Below the pieces are notes generated by a model. It was given only the letters and a program-made list of their open reading frames with translations. It did no database searches and was not told where the DNA came from. Shown here piece after piece: positions 24,092-31,985 of a stretch of 31,985 nt of DNA (the stretch's first letter is position 1; every line of letters begins with the position of its first letter). A program made the translations under genes and the position numbers. The DNA is from Acidaminococcaceae bacterium (GTDB taxonomy: Bacteria; Bacillota; Negativicutes; Acidaminococcales; Acidaminococcaceae): contig JALCSJ010000004.1 in the NCBI GenBank assembly GCA_022653215.1, positions 1 to 31,985 on the forward strand, read 5' to 3'.

Positions 24092-24118
24092 ATTGGAAAA
24101 TTTAAGGAGGATTTAATT

Positions 24119-24598
24119 ATGATTACATTAGGAACAGCCTTAGCTTTTGGCGGAGCAGCATTTTCAGCAGCCTTGGCAGGTGTAGGCAGTGCAAAAGGTC
24201 TGGCTATTGCCGGCCAAGCAGGTAGTGGTGTTGTAGCAGAAGATCCTGATAAGTTCGGTAATGTTTTGGTGCTGCAGGCTTTGCCCGGTACCCAGGGTAT
24301 TTATGGACTGTTGATTGCTTTCATTATTTTGTTAAAGATTGGTGCCGTAGGCGGCGCAGGTGTTAAGGAATTAACAACATTCCAAGGTTTAGCATTATTC
24401 TTTGCTGCTTTTCCTATGGGCATCGGCGGTCTTCTTTCCGCTATTGCTCAGGGTAAAGTTGCTGCAGCAGGTATTTATCTGACCGCTAAGCGTCCTGAAG
24501 AATTTGGTAAAGGTATTACCATGACAGCTATGGTTGAAACCTACGCTGTATTGGCTTTACTTATTTCCTTCTTAATGGTTTACGGTATTAACATCTAA
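24119..24598 (+). CDS. ntpK: V-type ATPase subunit K (rotor ring), sodium-type
   Basis: The 159-residue proteolipid has four transmembrane helices, a duplicated two-helix hairpin. The ion-binding glutamate is only in the second hairpin, E140 in MVETYAV. L55, T58, Q59 (LPGTQG) and Q111 (IAQGKVA) match the Enterococcus hirae sodium ligands L61, T64, Q65 and Q110, and E140 matches E139. The Q-to-E spacing is the same (29); the loop between hairpins is seven residues longer. All five sodium ligands being kept points to a Na+-translocating ring, with one carboxylate per four helices. Strong ribosome binding site AAGGAGG. Confidence 0.96.
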   Translation: MITLGTALAFGGAAFSAALAGVGSAKGLAIAGQAGSGVVAEDPDKFGNVLVLQALPGTQGIYGLLIAFIILLKIGAVGGAGVKELTTFQGLALFFAAFPMGIGGLLSAIAQGKVAAAGIYLTAKRPEEFGKGITMTAMVETYAVLALLISFLMVYGINI

Positions 24599-24618
24599 TA
24601 AGTAAGGAGGAAAGTACT

Positions 24619-25227
24619 GTGGCAGCAAACAAGATTATAGAAAAAATACAGCAGGAAGCTAAAGACAACGCAGCAGGCATTCGTTCTGCCGCGGAACAAA
24701 AAGCAGCTAACATCAAAGCAAAAATTATGGCTGATGCCCAAGAGCAAATTAAAGGGATTAACAACGCGGCCACAATTGAGGCTGATGAAGCAGGCCGTCG
24801 TCAGGTATTGATTGCCGAGCTGGATACCAGAAAGAAATCTCTGGGCAGCAAACGTGATGTTATTGAAAAGGCTTTTGCCGGTGCAGAAGAAGCTTTGGCG
24901 AAACTTCCTGAAGATAAATGGCAAGAATTAATTACCAATATTGTAGTAGGTGCCAGTACAACCGGTACGGAAAAACTTCAAGTACCGTCCCAAGATGCGG
25001 ATAAATATAAAAACGGTTTTTTGGCTAAGCTGAACGAAGCATTGACCAAAGCCGGCAAAAAGGGTGAGCTAACCTTAAGCGATAAGCCTGCAGCCTTTAA
25101 AGGCGGGGTTATGCTTATTGGTAAGACCAGTGATTATGATGGCTCCTTTGCTACTCTTCTGCAAGACATCCGTACCCGGGAGGAAAAGAATGTAGCTGAC
25201 ATCCTGTTTGGTACGGAGGTGAAGTGA
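24619..25227 (+). CDS. ntpE: V-type ATPase subunit E
   Basis: The 202-residue peripheral-stalk subunit begins with a long Ala/Glu/Lys coiled coil (about 1-90). A globular C-terminal domain follows, containing GGVMLIGKTSDYDGSFATLL, which is characteristic of subunit E. It pairs with the coiled-coil subunit encoded at 21928 to hold the catalytic head. The start is GTG 24619, 8 bases after AAGGAGG. ntpC begins one base after its stop. Confidence 0.92.
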   Translation: MAANKIIEKIQQEAKDNAAGIRSAAEQKAANIKAKIMADAQEQIKGINNAATIEADEAGRRQVLIAELDTRKKSLGSKRDVIEKAFAGAEEALAKLPEDKWQELITNIVVGASTTGTEKLQVPSQDADKYKNGFLAKLNEALTKAGKKGELTLSDKPAAFKGGVMLIGKTSDYDGSFATLLQDIRTREEKNVADILFGTEVK

Positions 25228-25228
25228 T

Positions 25229-26221
25229 ATGCCTCAAAGCAGCTTAGAATTTGCCATAGGCAGTATCAGTGTTCTGTCTACTCACTTGCTTACTCAAGCT
25301 CAGCTGAGAAGAATCATGGAAGCTCCTACTGTTAAAGAGGCACAAGCAGCTCTTTTGGAGACCGGTTATGCGGAAGGCGTATCCGAAGCTCTTCTCCAAG
25401 AAGGGGAAATAGATAAGATTATTCGTGAGCAAATGCAGCTTTCCAGAAAACGCATTATGGAACTGACTCCGGATCGGGAACTTATCAGTCTTTTCCTGTT
25501 GCCGGTAGATACCCATAATCTCAAAACTCTTCTTAAAGCACGGTTATTAGGCACCGATGCAGGGGAGTTTCTGAGAGAGGGTGGTGCTTTTTCCCTGGAA
25601 CTGTTAAAAGATGCTGTTTCTACGAAATATTACGACGATTTGCCGGAAGTATATAAAAACACCATGAACAAAATCGAGGCAGACCTAGTCAGAGGAACCG
25701 ATCCTCTTCAGTTCAGCGCTCAGATTGATGGTGCCATGTTTAAAGAAATAGCAAAAGTTTTACAAGAAAAAAACCAGCAGGGTTTCATTAAAGATTATTT
25801 TTCCCTGTGGGCAGATTTCCTTAATACGCAAAGCTTAGTCAGAGCCAGACTGATGAAATGGGATGTTGATAAGCTTCGTTTGGTGCTGGTTGAGGCAGGA
25901 GCCATTGATTTGAAAACATTTTCAGAGAATATGGAAACACCTGCTGAACAATTGGCAGCTAAGCTTAACACAGGCAAGAACGGTTCTGCTATTGCTCAGG
26001 CTGTTAACGAATATGTGCAGACCAACGACCTGTCTGTTATTGTCAATCGCATGAATACGAATCTTTTGGAGATTCTGCGGAAAGAAAAGTCGAACTGTGA
26101 GTCTTTGGGTCCCGTGGTAGGGTACCTAATGGCCAGAGATGCAGAGGCAAGAGCTTTACGAGTTATCTTTGGAGCAAAACAAGGGGGCTTTGAAGCTCAA
26201 GTGCCGGAGCTCTTGATTTAA
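25229..26221 (+). CDS. ntpC: V-type ATPase subunit C (d subunit)
   Basis: The 330-residue, mostly helical soluble protein fits subunit C/AtpC, the socket that joins the central shaft to the membrane ring. Typical features are a YAEGVSEAL-like N-terminal region, the TDRELISLFLLPVDTHNLKTLLKARL segment and the C-terminal GPVVGYLMARDAEARALRVIFGAK motif. The ATG lies one base after ntpE and follows GGAGGTGAAG. The next gene follows after 27 bases. Confidence 0.93.
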   Translation: MPQSSLEFAIGSISVLSTHLLTQAQLRRIMEAPTVKEAQAALLETGYAEGVSEALLQEGEIDKIIREQMQLSRKRIMELTPDRELISLFLLPVDTHNLKTLLKARLLGTDAGEFLREGGAFSLELLKDAVSTKYYDDLPEVYKNTMNKIEADLVRGTDPLQFSAQIDGAMFKEIAKVLQEKNQQGFIKDYFSLWADFLNTQSLVRARLMKWDVDKLRLVLVEAGAIDLKTFSENMETPAEQLAAKLNTGKNGSAIAQAVNEYVQTNDLSVIVNRMNTNLLEILRKEKSNCESLGPVVGYLMARDAEARALRVIFGAKQGGFEAQVPELLI

Positions 26222-26248
26222 CAAGAGTTTTGCCGGGGAGGTAAGATT

Positions 26249-26575
26249 ATGGAAAAACGCAAAATAGCAGTAATCGGTGATCCCAGCTCTGTAATGATTT
26301 ATAAGGCTGTTGGTTTCGATGTTTTCTACGAAACAGAAAAAGCACAAATAGAGCAAAGGATTCACAAGCTGGCCGAGGGCGGCTATGTAATAATTTATAT
26401 TACGGAAACTGCAGCTCAGCTGGTACAAGAAGTAATTAATATGTATGCGACCGCAACCTTTCCTGCCATTATACCCATTCCTGCCGGGACAAAGTCTCTG
26501 GGATTAGGTATGAAACGGATTAAGTCCAATGTAGAAAAAGCGGTTGGCGCTGACATTCTATTCAAAGAAGGGTAG
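26249..26575 (+). CDS. ntpG: V-type ATPase subunit F (NtpG)
   Basis: The 108-residue protein has the Rossmann-like subunit F fold: KIAVIGDPSSVMIYKAVGFDVF at the start, YVIIYITETAAQLV in the middle and FPAIIPIPAGTKSLGLG near the end. It binds the D-subunit shaft and contributes to coupling and regulation of rotation. The start follows GGGGAGG. In E. hirae nomenclature it is NtpG, in others AtpF; it should not be confused with the coiled-coil subunit at 21928. Confidence 0.94.
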   Translation: MEKRKIAVIGDPSSVMIYKAVGFDVFYETEKAQIEQRIHKLAEGGYVIIYITETAAQLVQEVINMYATATFPAIIPIPAGTKSLGLGMKRIKSNVEKAVGADILFKEG

Positions 26576-26586
26576 GGAAAAAACCG

Positions 26587-28359
26587 ATGAGTGGAACTAT
26601 TATAAAGGTATCCGGTCCGTTGATTGTTGCTGAAGGTATGGGCGACGTTCATCTATATGACGTGGTCCGAGTCAGTAAACAGCATCTGATTGGTGAAGTA
26701 ATTGAATTAAGAGGAGATAAGGCCTCTATTCAGGTTTACGAGGAAACCGCAGGCCTGGGGCCCGGTGAACCTGTAGAAACTACCGGTGCGCCTTTGTCTG
26801 TGGAACTGGCACCCGGTTTGATTGAAAGTATTTTCGATGGTATTCAAAGACCTTTAACTGAAATTTATAAAATAGCCGGAGACCGTATTACCCGCGGTAT
26901 AGATGTTCCTAAGCTGGACAGAAAGAAAAAATGGGAATTTGTTCCTGTTGCTAAAGTTGGGGATGAAGTAATCGGCGGAGATGTAATCGGTACTGTACAG
27001 GAAACTCCTGCTGTACTTCATAAGATTATGCTGCCCCCTCGTAAGAGCGGTACTGTTGAGTGGATTTATTCCGGTGAAGCAACTATTACTGAACCGGTTT
27101 ATAAAATTAAAGATAAAGAAGGCAATGTTACAGAATATCCTATGCTCCAAACTTGGCCTGTTCGTGTAGCACGTCCTTATAAAGACAAGCTGGCTCCGGA
27201 TGAACCTATGGTTACCGGCCAGAGAGTTATTGATACACTGTTCCCCATTGCCAAAGGCGGCGTGGCAGCTGTACCAGGTCCTTTCGGCAGCGGCAAAACA
27301 GTTATTCAGCATCAGCTGGCTAAATGGGCCGATGCAGATATTATTATTTATGTAGGCTGCGGTGAACGTGGCAACGAAATGACCGATGTTTTGAACGAGT
27401 TCCCTGCTTTAAAGGATCCTCGTACCGGTTTGCCTTTGATGAAACGTACCGTTTTGATTGCCAATACTTCCGATATGCCTGTGGCAGCTCGTGAAGCATC
27501 TATTTACACAGGTATTACCCTGGCAGAATATTTCAGAGATATGGGCTACAAAGTCGCCATTATGGCTGATTCCACTTCCCGTTGGGCAGAAGCCCTCCGT
27601 GAAATGTCCTCCCGTCTGGAAGAGATGCCCGGTGAAGAAGGCTATCCTGCTTACCTGGCTTCCCGTCTGGCAGAGTTCTACGAAAGAGCCGGTGTAGTTG
27701 ACTGCATTGGTAAAGAAAAGCGGGTAGGAGCAGTTTCTGCCATTGGTGCAGTTTCGCCTCCCGGCGGTGATATTTCAGAGCCGGTTTCTCAGGCTACATT
27801 ACGTATTGTTAAGGTATTCTGGTGTTTGTCAGCTTCTTTGGCCTATGCTCGTCACTTCCCGGCTATTGACTGGTTACAGAGTTATTCTTTGTATTCAGAC
27901 CGGTTGAAGACCTATTTCAATAGTGCCGTAGCTCCTGACTGGGGAGAACTGGTTGGTAAGACCATGGGTATTCTTCAAGAAGAAGCCAGCTTAAACGAAA
28001 TCGTCCGTTTGGTTGGTATTGATGCATTAGGATTCAAGGACCGTATTACTATGGAATGTGCCCGTTCCATTCGTGAAGATTATCTCCATCAGAATTCTTT
28101 TGATGATGTTGATACTTACACTTCTTTGAATAAGCAGTACAATATGCTGAAATTAATTATTACTTGGTATGATAAAGCTTTGGCTGCTTTGGGACAGCAT
28201 GTTCAACTGGATAAACTGATTGATATGCCTATTCGTGAACATATAGGCAGAGCAAAATATATTCCCGAAAAAGAAGAAAAAGAAAAATTCGCAGCATTAA
28301 GTAAAGAAATGGATAAAGCATTTTCAGACTTAACGGAGGAGGGTGAAGCTAATGCGTAA
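26587..28359 (+). CDS. ntpA: V-type ATPase catalytic subunit A
   Basis: The 590-residue catalytic subunit has an N-terminal beta domain, the A-specific bulge domain (about 115-185) and an ATPase core. The core has P-loop GPFGSGKT at 231-238, the catalytic-glutamate motif GCGERGNEMTDVL and SRWAEALREMSSRLEEMPGEEGYPAYL. The full length matches E. hirae NtpA. It hydrolyses or makes ATP at the A/B interfaces. The gene overlaps ntpB by 8 bases. The arginine and aromatic residues look intact by eye, and no intein is inserted. Confidence 0.98.
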   Translation: MSGTIIKVSGPLIVAEGMGDVHLYDVVRVSKQHLIGEVIELRGDKASIQVYEETAGLGPGEPVETTGAPLSVELAPGLIESIFDGIQRPLTEIYKIAGDRITRGIDVPKLDRKKKWEFVPVAKVGDEVIGGDVIGTVQETPAVLHKIMLPPRKSGTVEWIYSGEATITEPVYKIKDKEGNVTEYPMLQTWPVRVARPYKDKLAPDEPMVTGQRVIDTLFPIAKGGVAAVPGPFGSGKTVIQHQLAKWADADIIIYVGCGERGNEMTDVLNEFPALKDPRTGLPLMKRTVLIANTSDMPVAAREASIYTGITLAEYFRDMGYKVAIMADSTSRWAEALREMSSRLEEMPGEEGYPAYLASRLAEFYERAGVVDCIGKEKRVGAVSAIGAVSPPGGDISEPVSQATLRIVKVFWCLSASLAYARHFPAIDWLQSYSLYSDRLKTYFNSAVAPDWGELVGKTMGILQEEASLNEIVRLVGIDALGFKDRITMECARSIREDYLHQNSFDDVDTYTSLNKQYNMLKLIITWYDKALAALGQHVQLDKLIDMPIREHIGRAKYIPEKEEKEKFAALSKEMDKAFSDLTEEGEANA

Positions 28360-29746
28360 AGATTATAAGACAATTCGCGAAGTAGTAGGCCCTCTGATGA
28401 TGGTAGATCACGTTGAAGGGGTTAAATACGACGAGCTGGTAGAAATTTACCAGGCCAACGGCGAAACCCGTAGCGGCAAAGTATTGACCGTAGACGGGGA
28501 CAAAGCTTTGGTACAGTTGTTCGAAAGCTCCCAGGGCTTAAAGATTGATGACTCCAAGGCCCGTTTCCTGGGTCATGGTATTCAATTAGGAGTATCTCCT
28601 GCCATGTTAGGACGTGTGTTTGATGGTATGGGTCGTCCTAAAGACGGCGGCGCTCCTATTATTCCCGAGGAATATAAGGACATTAACGGTGTTCCTATGA
28701 ACCCTGCAGCCCGTGACTATCCTGCTGAATTTATTCAAACCGGCGTTAGTGCCATTGACGGACTGAACACTCTGGTTCGTGGTCAGAAACTTCCTGTGTT
28801 CTCAGGCAGTGGTTTGCCCCATGCTCAGTTAGCTGCTCAGATTGCCCGTCAAGCAAAGGTACTGGGCACCGGCGAAGGTTTCGCCGTTGTTTTTGCTGCC
28901 GTAGGTATTACCTTCGAAGAAGCCAACTTCTTCATGAATGACTTTAACAGAACCGGTGCTCTAGAGCGTGCGGTGGTGTTCATCAACCTGGCTAATGACC
29001 CGGCTGTAGAACGTATTGCTACACCTCGTATGGCTATCACCGCTGCCGAATATTTAGCTTTCGAACTGGATATGCACGTATTGGTTATTATCACTGATAT
29101 TACCAACTACGCTGATGCTCTTCGTGAAATTTCCGCAGCTCGTAAAGAAGTGCCCGGTCGTCGTGGTTACCCCGGTTATCTGTATACTGACTTGGCAACT
29201 ATGTACGAAAGAGCCGGCCGTATCAGAAATAAAAAGGGTTCCATTACCATGATTCCTATTCTGTCTATGCCTGAAGATGATAAGACTCACCCAATTCCTG
29301 ACTTAACAGGGTATATCACAGAAGGTCAGATTATCTTGTCTCGTGAACTGTACAGAAAAGGACTGACACCTCCTATTGACGTTTTGCCGTCTCTGTCCCG
29401 TTTGAAAGATAAAGGCGTTGGTAAAGGCAAGACCCGTGAGGATCATGCCGACACTATGAACCAGCTTTTTGCTGCCTATTCCCGTGGTAAACAGGCCAAA
29501 GAATTGGCTACCATTTTGGGAGATGCAGCATTAAGCAAAGTAGATAAGCTATATGCTCAATTTTCCGATGAATTTGAGAAGCAATATGTATCTCAGGGCT
29601 ATAACACCAATCGTTCCATTGAAGAGACTTTGGACTTAGGCTGGAAATTGCTGGGAATATTGCCACGCAGTGAATTGAAACGTATTCGTGACGAATACCT
29701 GGATAAGTATTACAAGCCGGCCAACGGTACAACCGAGGGGGAATAA
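28352..29746 (+). CDS. ntpB: V-type ATPase regulatory subunit B
   Basis: The 464-residue non-catalytic subunit alternates with subunit A in the head. It has the degenerate P-loop SGSGLPHAQLAAQIARQA and the family motif ISAARKEVPGRRGYPGYLYTDLA, which carries the arginine finger region. I start at ATG 28352, 9 bases after AGGAGG. A GTG at 28343 in the same frame would be too close to that site. The start lies inside the end of ntpA, so A and B are coupled for equal output. Confidence 0.97.
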   Translation: MRKDYKTIREVVGPLMMVDHVEGVKYDELVEIYQANGETRSGKVLTVDGDKALVQLFESSQGLKIDDSKARFLGHGIQLGVSPAMLGRVFDGMGRPKDGGAPIIPEEYKDINGVPMNPAARDYPAEFIQTGVSAIDGLNTLVRGQKLPVFSGSGLPHAQLAAQIARQAKVLGTGEGFAVVFAAVGITFEEANFFMNDFNRTGALERAVVFINLANDPAVERIATPRMAITAAEYLAFELDMHVLVIITDITNYADALREISAARKEVPGRRGYPGYLYTDLATMYERAGRIRNKKGSITMIPILSMPEDDKTHPIPDLTGYITEGQIILSRELYRKGLTPPIDVLPSLSRLKDKGVGKGKTREDHADTMNQLFAAYSRGKQAKELATILGDAALSKVDKLYAQFSDEFEKQYVSQGYNTNRSIEETLDLGWKLLGILPRSELKRIRDEYLDKYYKPANGTTEGE

Positions 29747-29749
29747 CCC

Positions 29750-30379
29750 ATGGCTACTAACATAAACCCTACACGTATGGAGCTAACCCGCCTGAAAAAC
29801 AGGCTGGCCACAGCTGTCAGGGGGCATAAGCTGCTTAAAGATAAGCGTGATGAAATGGTTCGTCAATTTATGATTTATATTAGACGAAACAATGATTTGC
29901 GCCAAAAAATGGAAGCACATCTTTTAGCTGTTTCTAAGAACTTCAGTAAAGCTAGAGCAGAAATGGGCTATCTCAGCATGAGCGAGGCTCTGCTTTATCC
30001 TGCCCGCAGTGCGGAGTTTGAAGTAGGTGAGAAAAACGTTATGAGCGTGGATGTGCCTACTATTACTTACACCGGTGCTACTGAAGAGGATACTACAGAA
30101 GTGCCCTATTCTTTTGCCTTTACCTCCAGTTATTTGGATAGTTCCGTAATGGATTTAACAAAATATCTGCCGGAACTTTTGGAACTGGCAGAAGTGGAAA
30201 AGACCTGCAACATGCTGGCGGATGAAATCGAAAAGACCCGTCGTCGTGTTAATGCTCTGGAATATGTTATGATTCCGGAAATGCAGACCAATATTAAGTT
30301 TATCACTATGAAGCTAGCCGAAAACGATCGTGCCAGCACGGTACGACTTATGAAAGCCAAAGAAATGATGAACAAATAA
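29750..30379 (+). CDS. ntpD: V-type ATPase central shaft subunit D
   Basis: The 209-residue protein has long N- and C-terminal helices forming an antiparallel coiled coil. They start PTRMELTRLKNRLATAVRGHKLLKDKRDEM and end with RRVNALEYVMIPEMQTNIKFI, both hallmarks of subunit D, with a short beta hairpin between. It is the rotating shaft inside the A3B3 head. It starts three bases after ntpB and is the last gene of the operon. Its stop directly abuts the palindromic element at 30381. Confidence 0.96.
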   Translation: MATNINPTRMELTRLKNRLATAVRGHKLLKDKRDEMVRQFMIYIRRNNDLRQKMEAHLLAVSKNFSKARAEMGYLSMSEALLYPARSAEFEVGEKNVMSVDVPTITYTGATEEDTTEVPYSFAFTSSYLDSSVMDLTKYLPELLELAEVEKTCNMLADEIEKTRRRVNALEYVMIPEMQTNIKFITMKLAENDRASTVRLMKAKEMMNK

Positions 30380-30380
30380 T

Positions 30381-30508
30381 AAAATCGCGTATCCTCACTC
30401 ATCTGCGTTGTCAGAGGCAGGCAGTGGGCACTGGGATGAACCGAAATGTTCTATCCCATCGCCCACCACCAACCTCTTCCTAGCATCTGAGCAAAGCTAC
30501 GCGATTTT
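30381..30508. repeat. Palindromic 128-bp element with 11-bp terminal inverted repeats
   Basis: AAAATCGCGTA (30381-30391) and its exact complement TACGCGATTTT (30498-30508) bound the element. Nested inside are AGAGG/CCTCT (30413-30417 with 30473-30477), GTGGGC/GCCCAC (30424-30429 with 30461-30466) and TGGGAT-GAAC / GTTC-T-ATCCCA around a six-base loop. Transcribed from either strand it would fold into one long rod. It codes for no protein and starts two bases after the ntpD stop, so it may also end or protect the ATPase mRNA. A MITE-like or REP-like repeat is the most likely reading. Confidence 0.7.
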
Positions 30509-30591
30509 TGTACTATGAGGATGTGGTCTATCATTTCCTCGGGTACTCTTTTTTTCGGCGTTTCAGCCTCAAACGCAGCCGTTTCTAAATG

Positions 30592-30620
30592 TAGCAGCTG
30601 AACAAAGTTACGGGATTTTT
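30592..30620. repeat. Diverged copy of the right end of the 128-bp element
   Basis: Bases 30592-30620 match 30481-30509 at 25 of 29 positions (TAGCA.CTGA.CAAAG.TACG.GATTTTT) in the same orientation. The matching left end is not recognisable nearby. A separate small hairpin GCGTTT-CAGCCTC-AAACGC lies at about 30558-30576. This stretch up to cobB contains no open reading frame I would believe. Confidence 0.65.
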
Positions 30621-30659
30621 GGCTGATAAAAAAGGTCCGTCCCCTTTATTTTTTCGTAG

Positions 30660-30665
30660 TATAAT
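30660..30665 (+). promoter_or_regulatory. Candidate cobB promoter -10
   Basis: TATAAT lies 25 bases before the cobB start codon, just downstream of the repeat region. No clear -35 is present. Confidence 0.5.
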
Positions 30666-30690
30666 AGCACTATAAAGGAGTGTGAGTACC

Positions 30691-31428
30691 ATGAACAAAG
30701 AGGAATTAGAGGCTAATATTGCCAAGTTTGTGAAAATGGTCAAGGAATCAGATAATATCGTGTTTTTCGGTGGGGCAGGTGTGTCTACGGAAAGCGGTAT
30801 TCCGGACTTTCGCAGTGTAGACGGACTGTATAATCAAAAGTACAAATATCCGCCGGAAACTATTTTAAGTCATACTTTTTTTGAGGAAAACACCGAAGAA
30901 TTCTATAAATTTTATCATGATAAAATGTTGTGCCTGACAGCAAAACCCAATGCTGCCCATTTGAAACTGGCAGAACTGGAAAAAGCGGGCAAGCTAAAAG
31001 CTATTGTTACCCAGAATATTGATGGACTCCATCAGGCCGCGGGCAGCAAAACAGTTCTGGAGCTTCATGGCAGTGTTCATAGAAATTACTGCACAAGGTG
31101 TCATAAATTCTTTGATGCTCAGTATATGAAGGACCATGAAGGAATTCCTCACTGCGATAAGTGCGGGGGTTTGATTAAACCGGATGTAGTGCTTTACGAA
31201 GAAGGCCTCAATTACGATACTTTGGAGGCAGCCACGCAGTTTATTACAGAGGCAGATATGCTGATTATCGGAGGAACTTCTTTGGTAGTTTATCCGGCGG
31301 CAGGATTGGTGAGATATTACCGTGGTCACAAACTTGTGCTGATTAATAAGGGTGCTACCGGTATGGATGCCAGCGCCAATTTAATTATTCCTGAAGCCAT
31401 TGGCAAAGTTATGAGTCAAATTAAATAA
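30691..31428 (+). CDS. cobB: NAD-dependent protein deacylase (sirtuin)
   Basis: The 245-residue protein is a complete sirtuin that removes acyl groups from lysines using NAD+. It shows the NAD-binding GAGVSTESGIPDFR at 28-41, TQNIDGLH at 107-114, catalytic H126 in LELHGS and four zinc cysteines C134, C137, C155 and C158. GGTSLVVYPAAGL and LINKG near the end complete the Rossmann fold. ATG 30691 is my start; the in-frame GTG at 30682 sits almost on the AAGGAG. Transcribed alone, with a candidate -10 at 30660. Targets cannot be told from the sequence. Confidence 0.95.
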   Translation: MNKEELEANIAKFVKMVKESDNIVFFGGAGVSTESGIPDFRSVDGLYNQKYKYPPETILSHTFFEENTEEFYKFYHDKMLCLTAKPNAAHLKLAELEKAGKLKAIVTQNIDGLHQAAGSKTVLELHGSVHRNYCTRCHKFFDAQYMKDHEGIPHCDKCGGLIKPDVVLYEEGLNYDTLEAATQFITEADMLIIGGTSLVVYPAAGLVRYYRGHKLVLINKGATGMDASANLIIPEAIGKVMSQIK

Positions 31429-31460
31429 TTAAGCAAAAACTGTAAATAATAAGTTATTTG

Positions 31461-31469
31461 TGCTATAAT
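31461..31469 (+). promoter_or_regulatory. serS promoter (extended -10)
   Basis: TGCTATAAT is a TG-extended -10 box 35 bases upstream of the serS start. A weak TGTAAA sits 17 bases further up. The leader is too short for a T-box. Confidence 0.55.
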
Positions 31470-31504
31470 AGCAGGCATAAAGTTAATTTTATGGGGGTAT
31501 TACT

Positions 31505-31985
31505 ATGTTAGATATGAAGTTCGTCAGAGAAAACGTAGATAAAGTCGTTCAAGCCATGAAAAATCGGAACATGGACAGAAACTTGGACGATTTTGTGGAA
31601 CTGGAAAAAAAACGCCGGGAAATCCTGCAAGTAGTAGAAGCAGATAAAAGCCAGCGCAATAGTGCCAGTCAAGCAATCAGCAAAATGAAAAAAGCCGGAG
31701 AAAATGCCGACGAACAAATTGCTGCCATGCGTGCTTTAGGCGATAAGATTGCCGTAGATGATAAAGAGCTGAAAGAAGTTGAAGAAAAGCTCAAAACTAT
31801 CATGTATGAGATTCCTAATATGCCTGCAGATGACGTGCCAATCGGTACTAGCGACGTAGACAATCCGGTAGTTCGTACCTGGATGGAACCAACCAAATTT
31901 GATTTTACACCGCAAGCTCACTGGGATATTGGTGAAGGCCTGAATATTTTGGACTTCGAAAGAGCTGCCAAGGTTTCCGGTGCCC
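31505..31985 (+). CDS. serS: Seryl-tRNA synthetase, N-terminal part
   Basis: The frame from ATG 31505, behind ATGGGGGT, stays open to the window end, giving 160 residues of a protein normally about 425 long. The start MLDMKFVRENVDKVVQAMKNRN, the long charged coiled-coil arm (about 28-100) that binds tRNA-Ser, and the IPNMPADDVPIGTSDVDNPVVR segment are diagnostic of SerRS. HWDIGEGLNILDFERAAKVSGA starts the catalytic domain. The ATP and serine sites lie beyond the window. The gene is truncated by the window, not broken. Confidence 0.97.
   Translation, partial: MLDMKFVRENVDKVVQAMKNRNMDRNLDDFVELEKKRREILQVVEADKSQRNSASQAISKMKKAGENADEQIAAMRALGDKIAVDDKELKEVEEKLKTIMYEIPNMPADDVPIGTSDVDNPVVRTWMEPTKFDFTPQAHWDIGEGLNILDFERAAKVSGA

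Noticed and set aside
30381..30508. 6S RNA candidate (long rod with an internal bubble)
   Set aside because: The 128-nt length is short for 6S RNA, there is no promoter before it (it abuts the ntpD stop), and a partial diverged copy nearby fits a repeat element better.
31429..31504. T-box leader for serS
   Set aside because: The gap is only 76 bp and lacks specifier loop, antiterminator and terminator.

Overview
The window reads as chromosome from a diderm Firmicute (Negativicutes). Clostridium-like housekeeping proteins, strong AGGAGG ribosome binding sites and GTG/TTG starts occur beside outer-membrane proteins: an OmpA-type porin and a second beta-barrel. A complete V/A-type ATPase operon with sodium ligands fits the Acidaminococcaceae (Phascolarctobacterium or Acidaminococcus type). 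That family assignment is an inference; no rRNA is present to settle it. No insertion sequence, transposase, integrase or CRISPR array was seen.

Layout. 1-1617: end of rplI overlapping dnaB, closed by a hairpin terminator. 1628-1722: a palindromic, strongly foldable non-coding element between convergent dnaB and nagA. 1755-6208: peptidoglycan amino-sugar recycling, with nagA (minus) divergent from murQ-murP-mupG. 6231-8910: purB-purA, the last two steps to AMP. 8975-9050: tRNA-Lys(UUU) with its own promoter and terminator. 9182-10216: OmpA-like porin. 10300-14457: a secreted DUF2680-like two-repeat protein divergent from an OmpR-type response regulator/histidine kinase pair, then an SDR oxidoreductase. 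14609-15970: BrnQ transporter. 16012-17299: a small outer-membrane barrel coupled to a periplasmic protein. 17343-17762: an IscR-like Rrf2 regulator (minus). 17949-20848: a four-gene ECF transporter. 21090-30379: murI followed by the nine-gene V-ATPase operon in the order ntpFIKECGABD. 30381-30620: a palindromic 128-bp repeat element plus a diverged partial copy. 30691-31428: a sirtuin. 31505-31985: the 5' part of serS, cut by the window edge.

How the genes work together. MurP would import and phosphorylate MurNAc or MurNAc-GlcNAc, MupG would split the phosphorylated disaccharide, MurQ would remove lactate and NagA would deacetylate GlcNAc-6P, returning wall fragments to metabolism. MurI, supplying D-Glu for wall synthesis, sits directly upstream of the ATPase operon with no visible terminator between them. 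The V-ATPase c-subunit carries all five residues that bind sodium in the Enterococcus hirae enzyme, suggesting a sodium-coupled bioenergetic system. The two-component system next to the secreted DUF2680-like protein looks like an envelope-stress module, and the regulator promoter carries two direct repeats spaced exactly 30 bp.

The least explained parts are the two palindromic intergenic elements (1628-1722 and 30381-30620), the two 30-bp-phased repeat arrangements (11348-11390 and 20915-20959), and the ECF transporter with its upstream inverted repeat.
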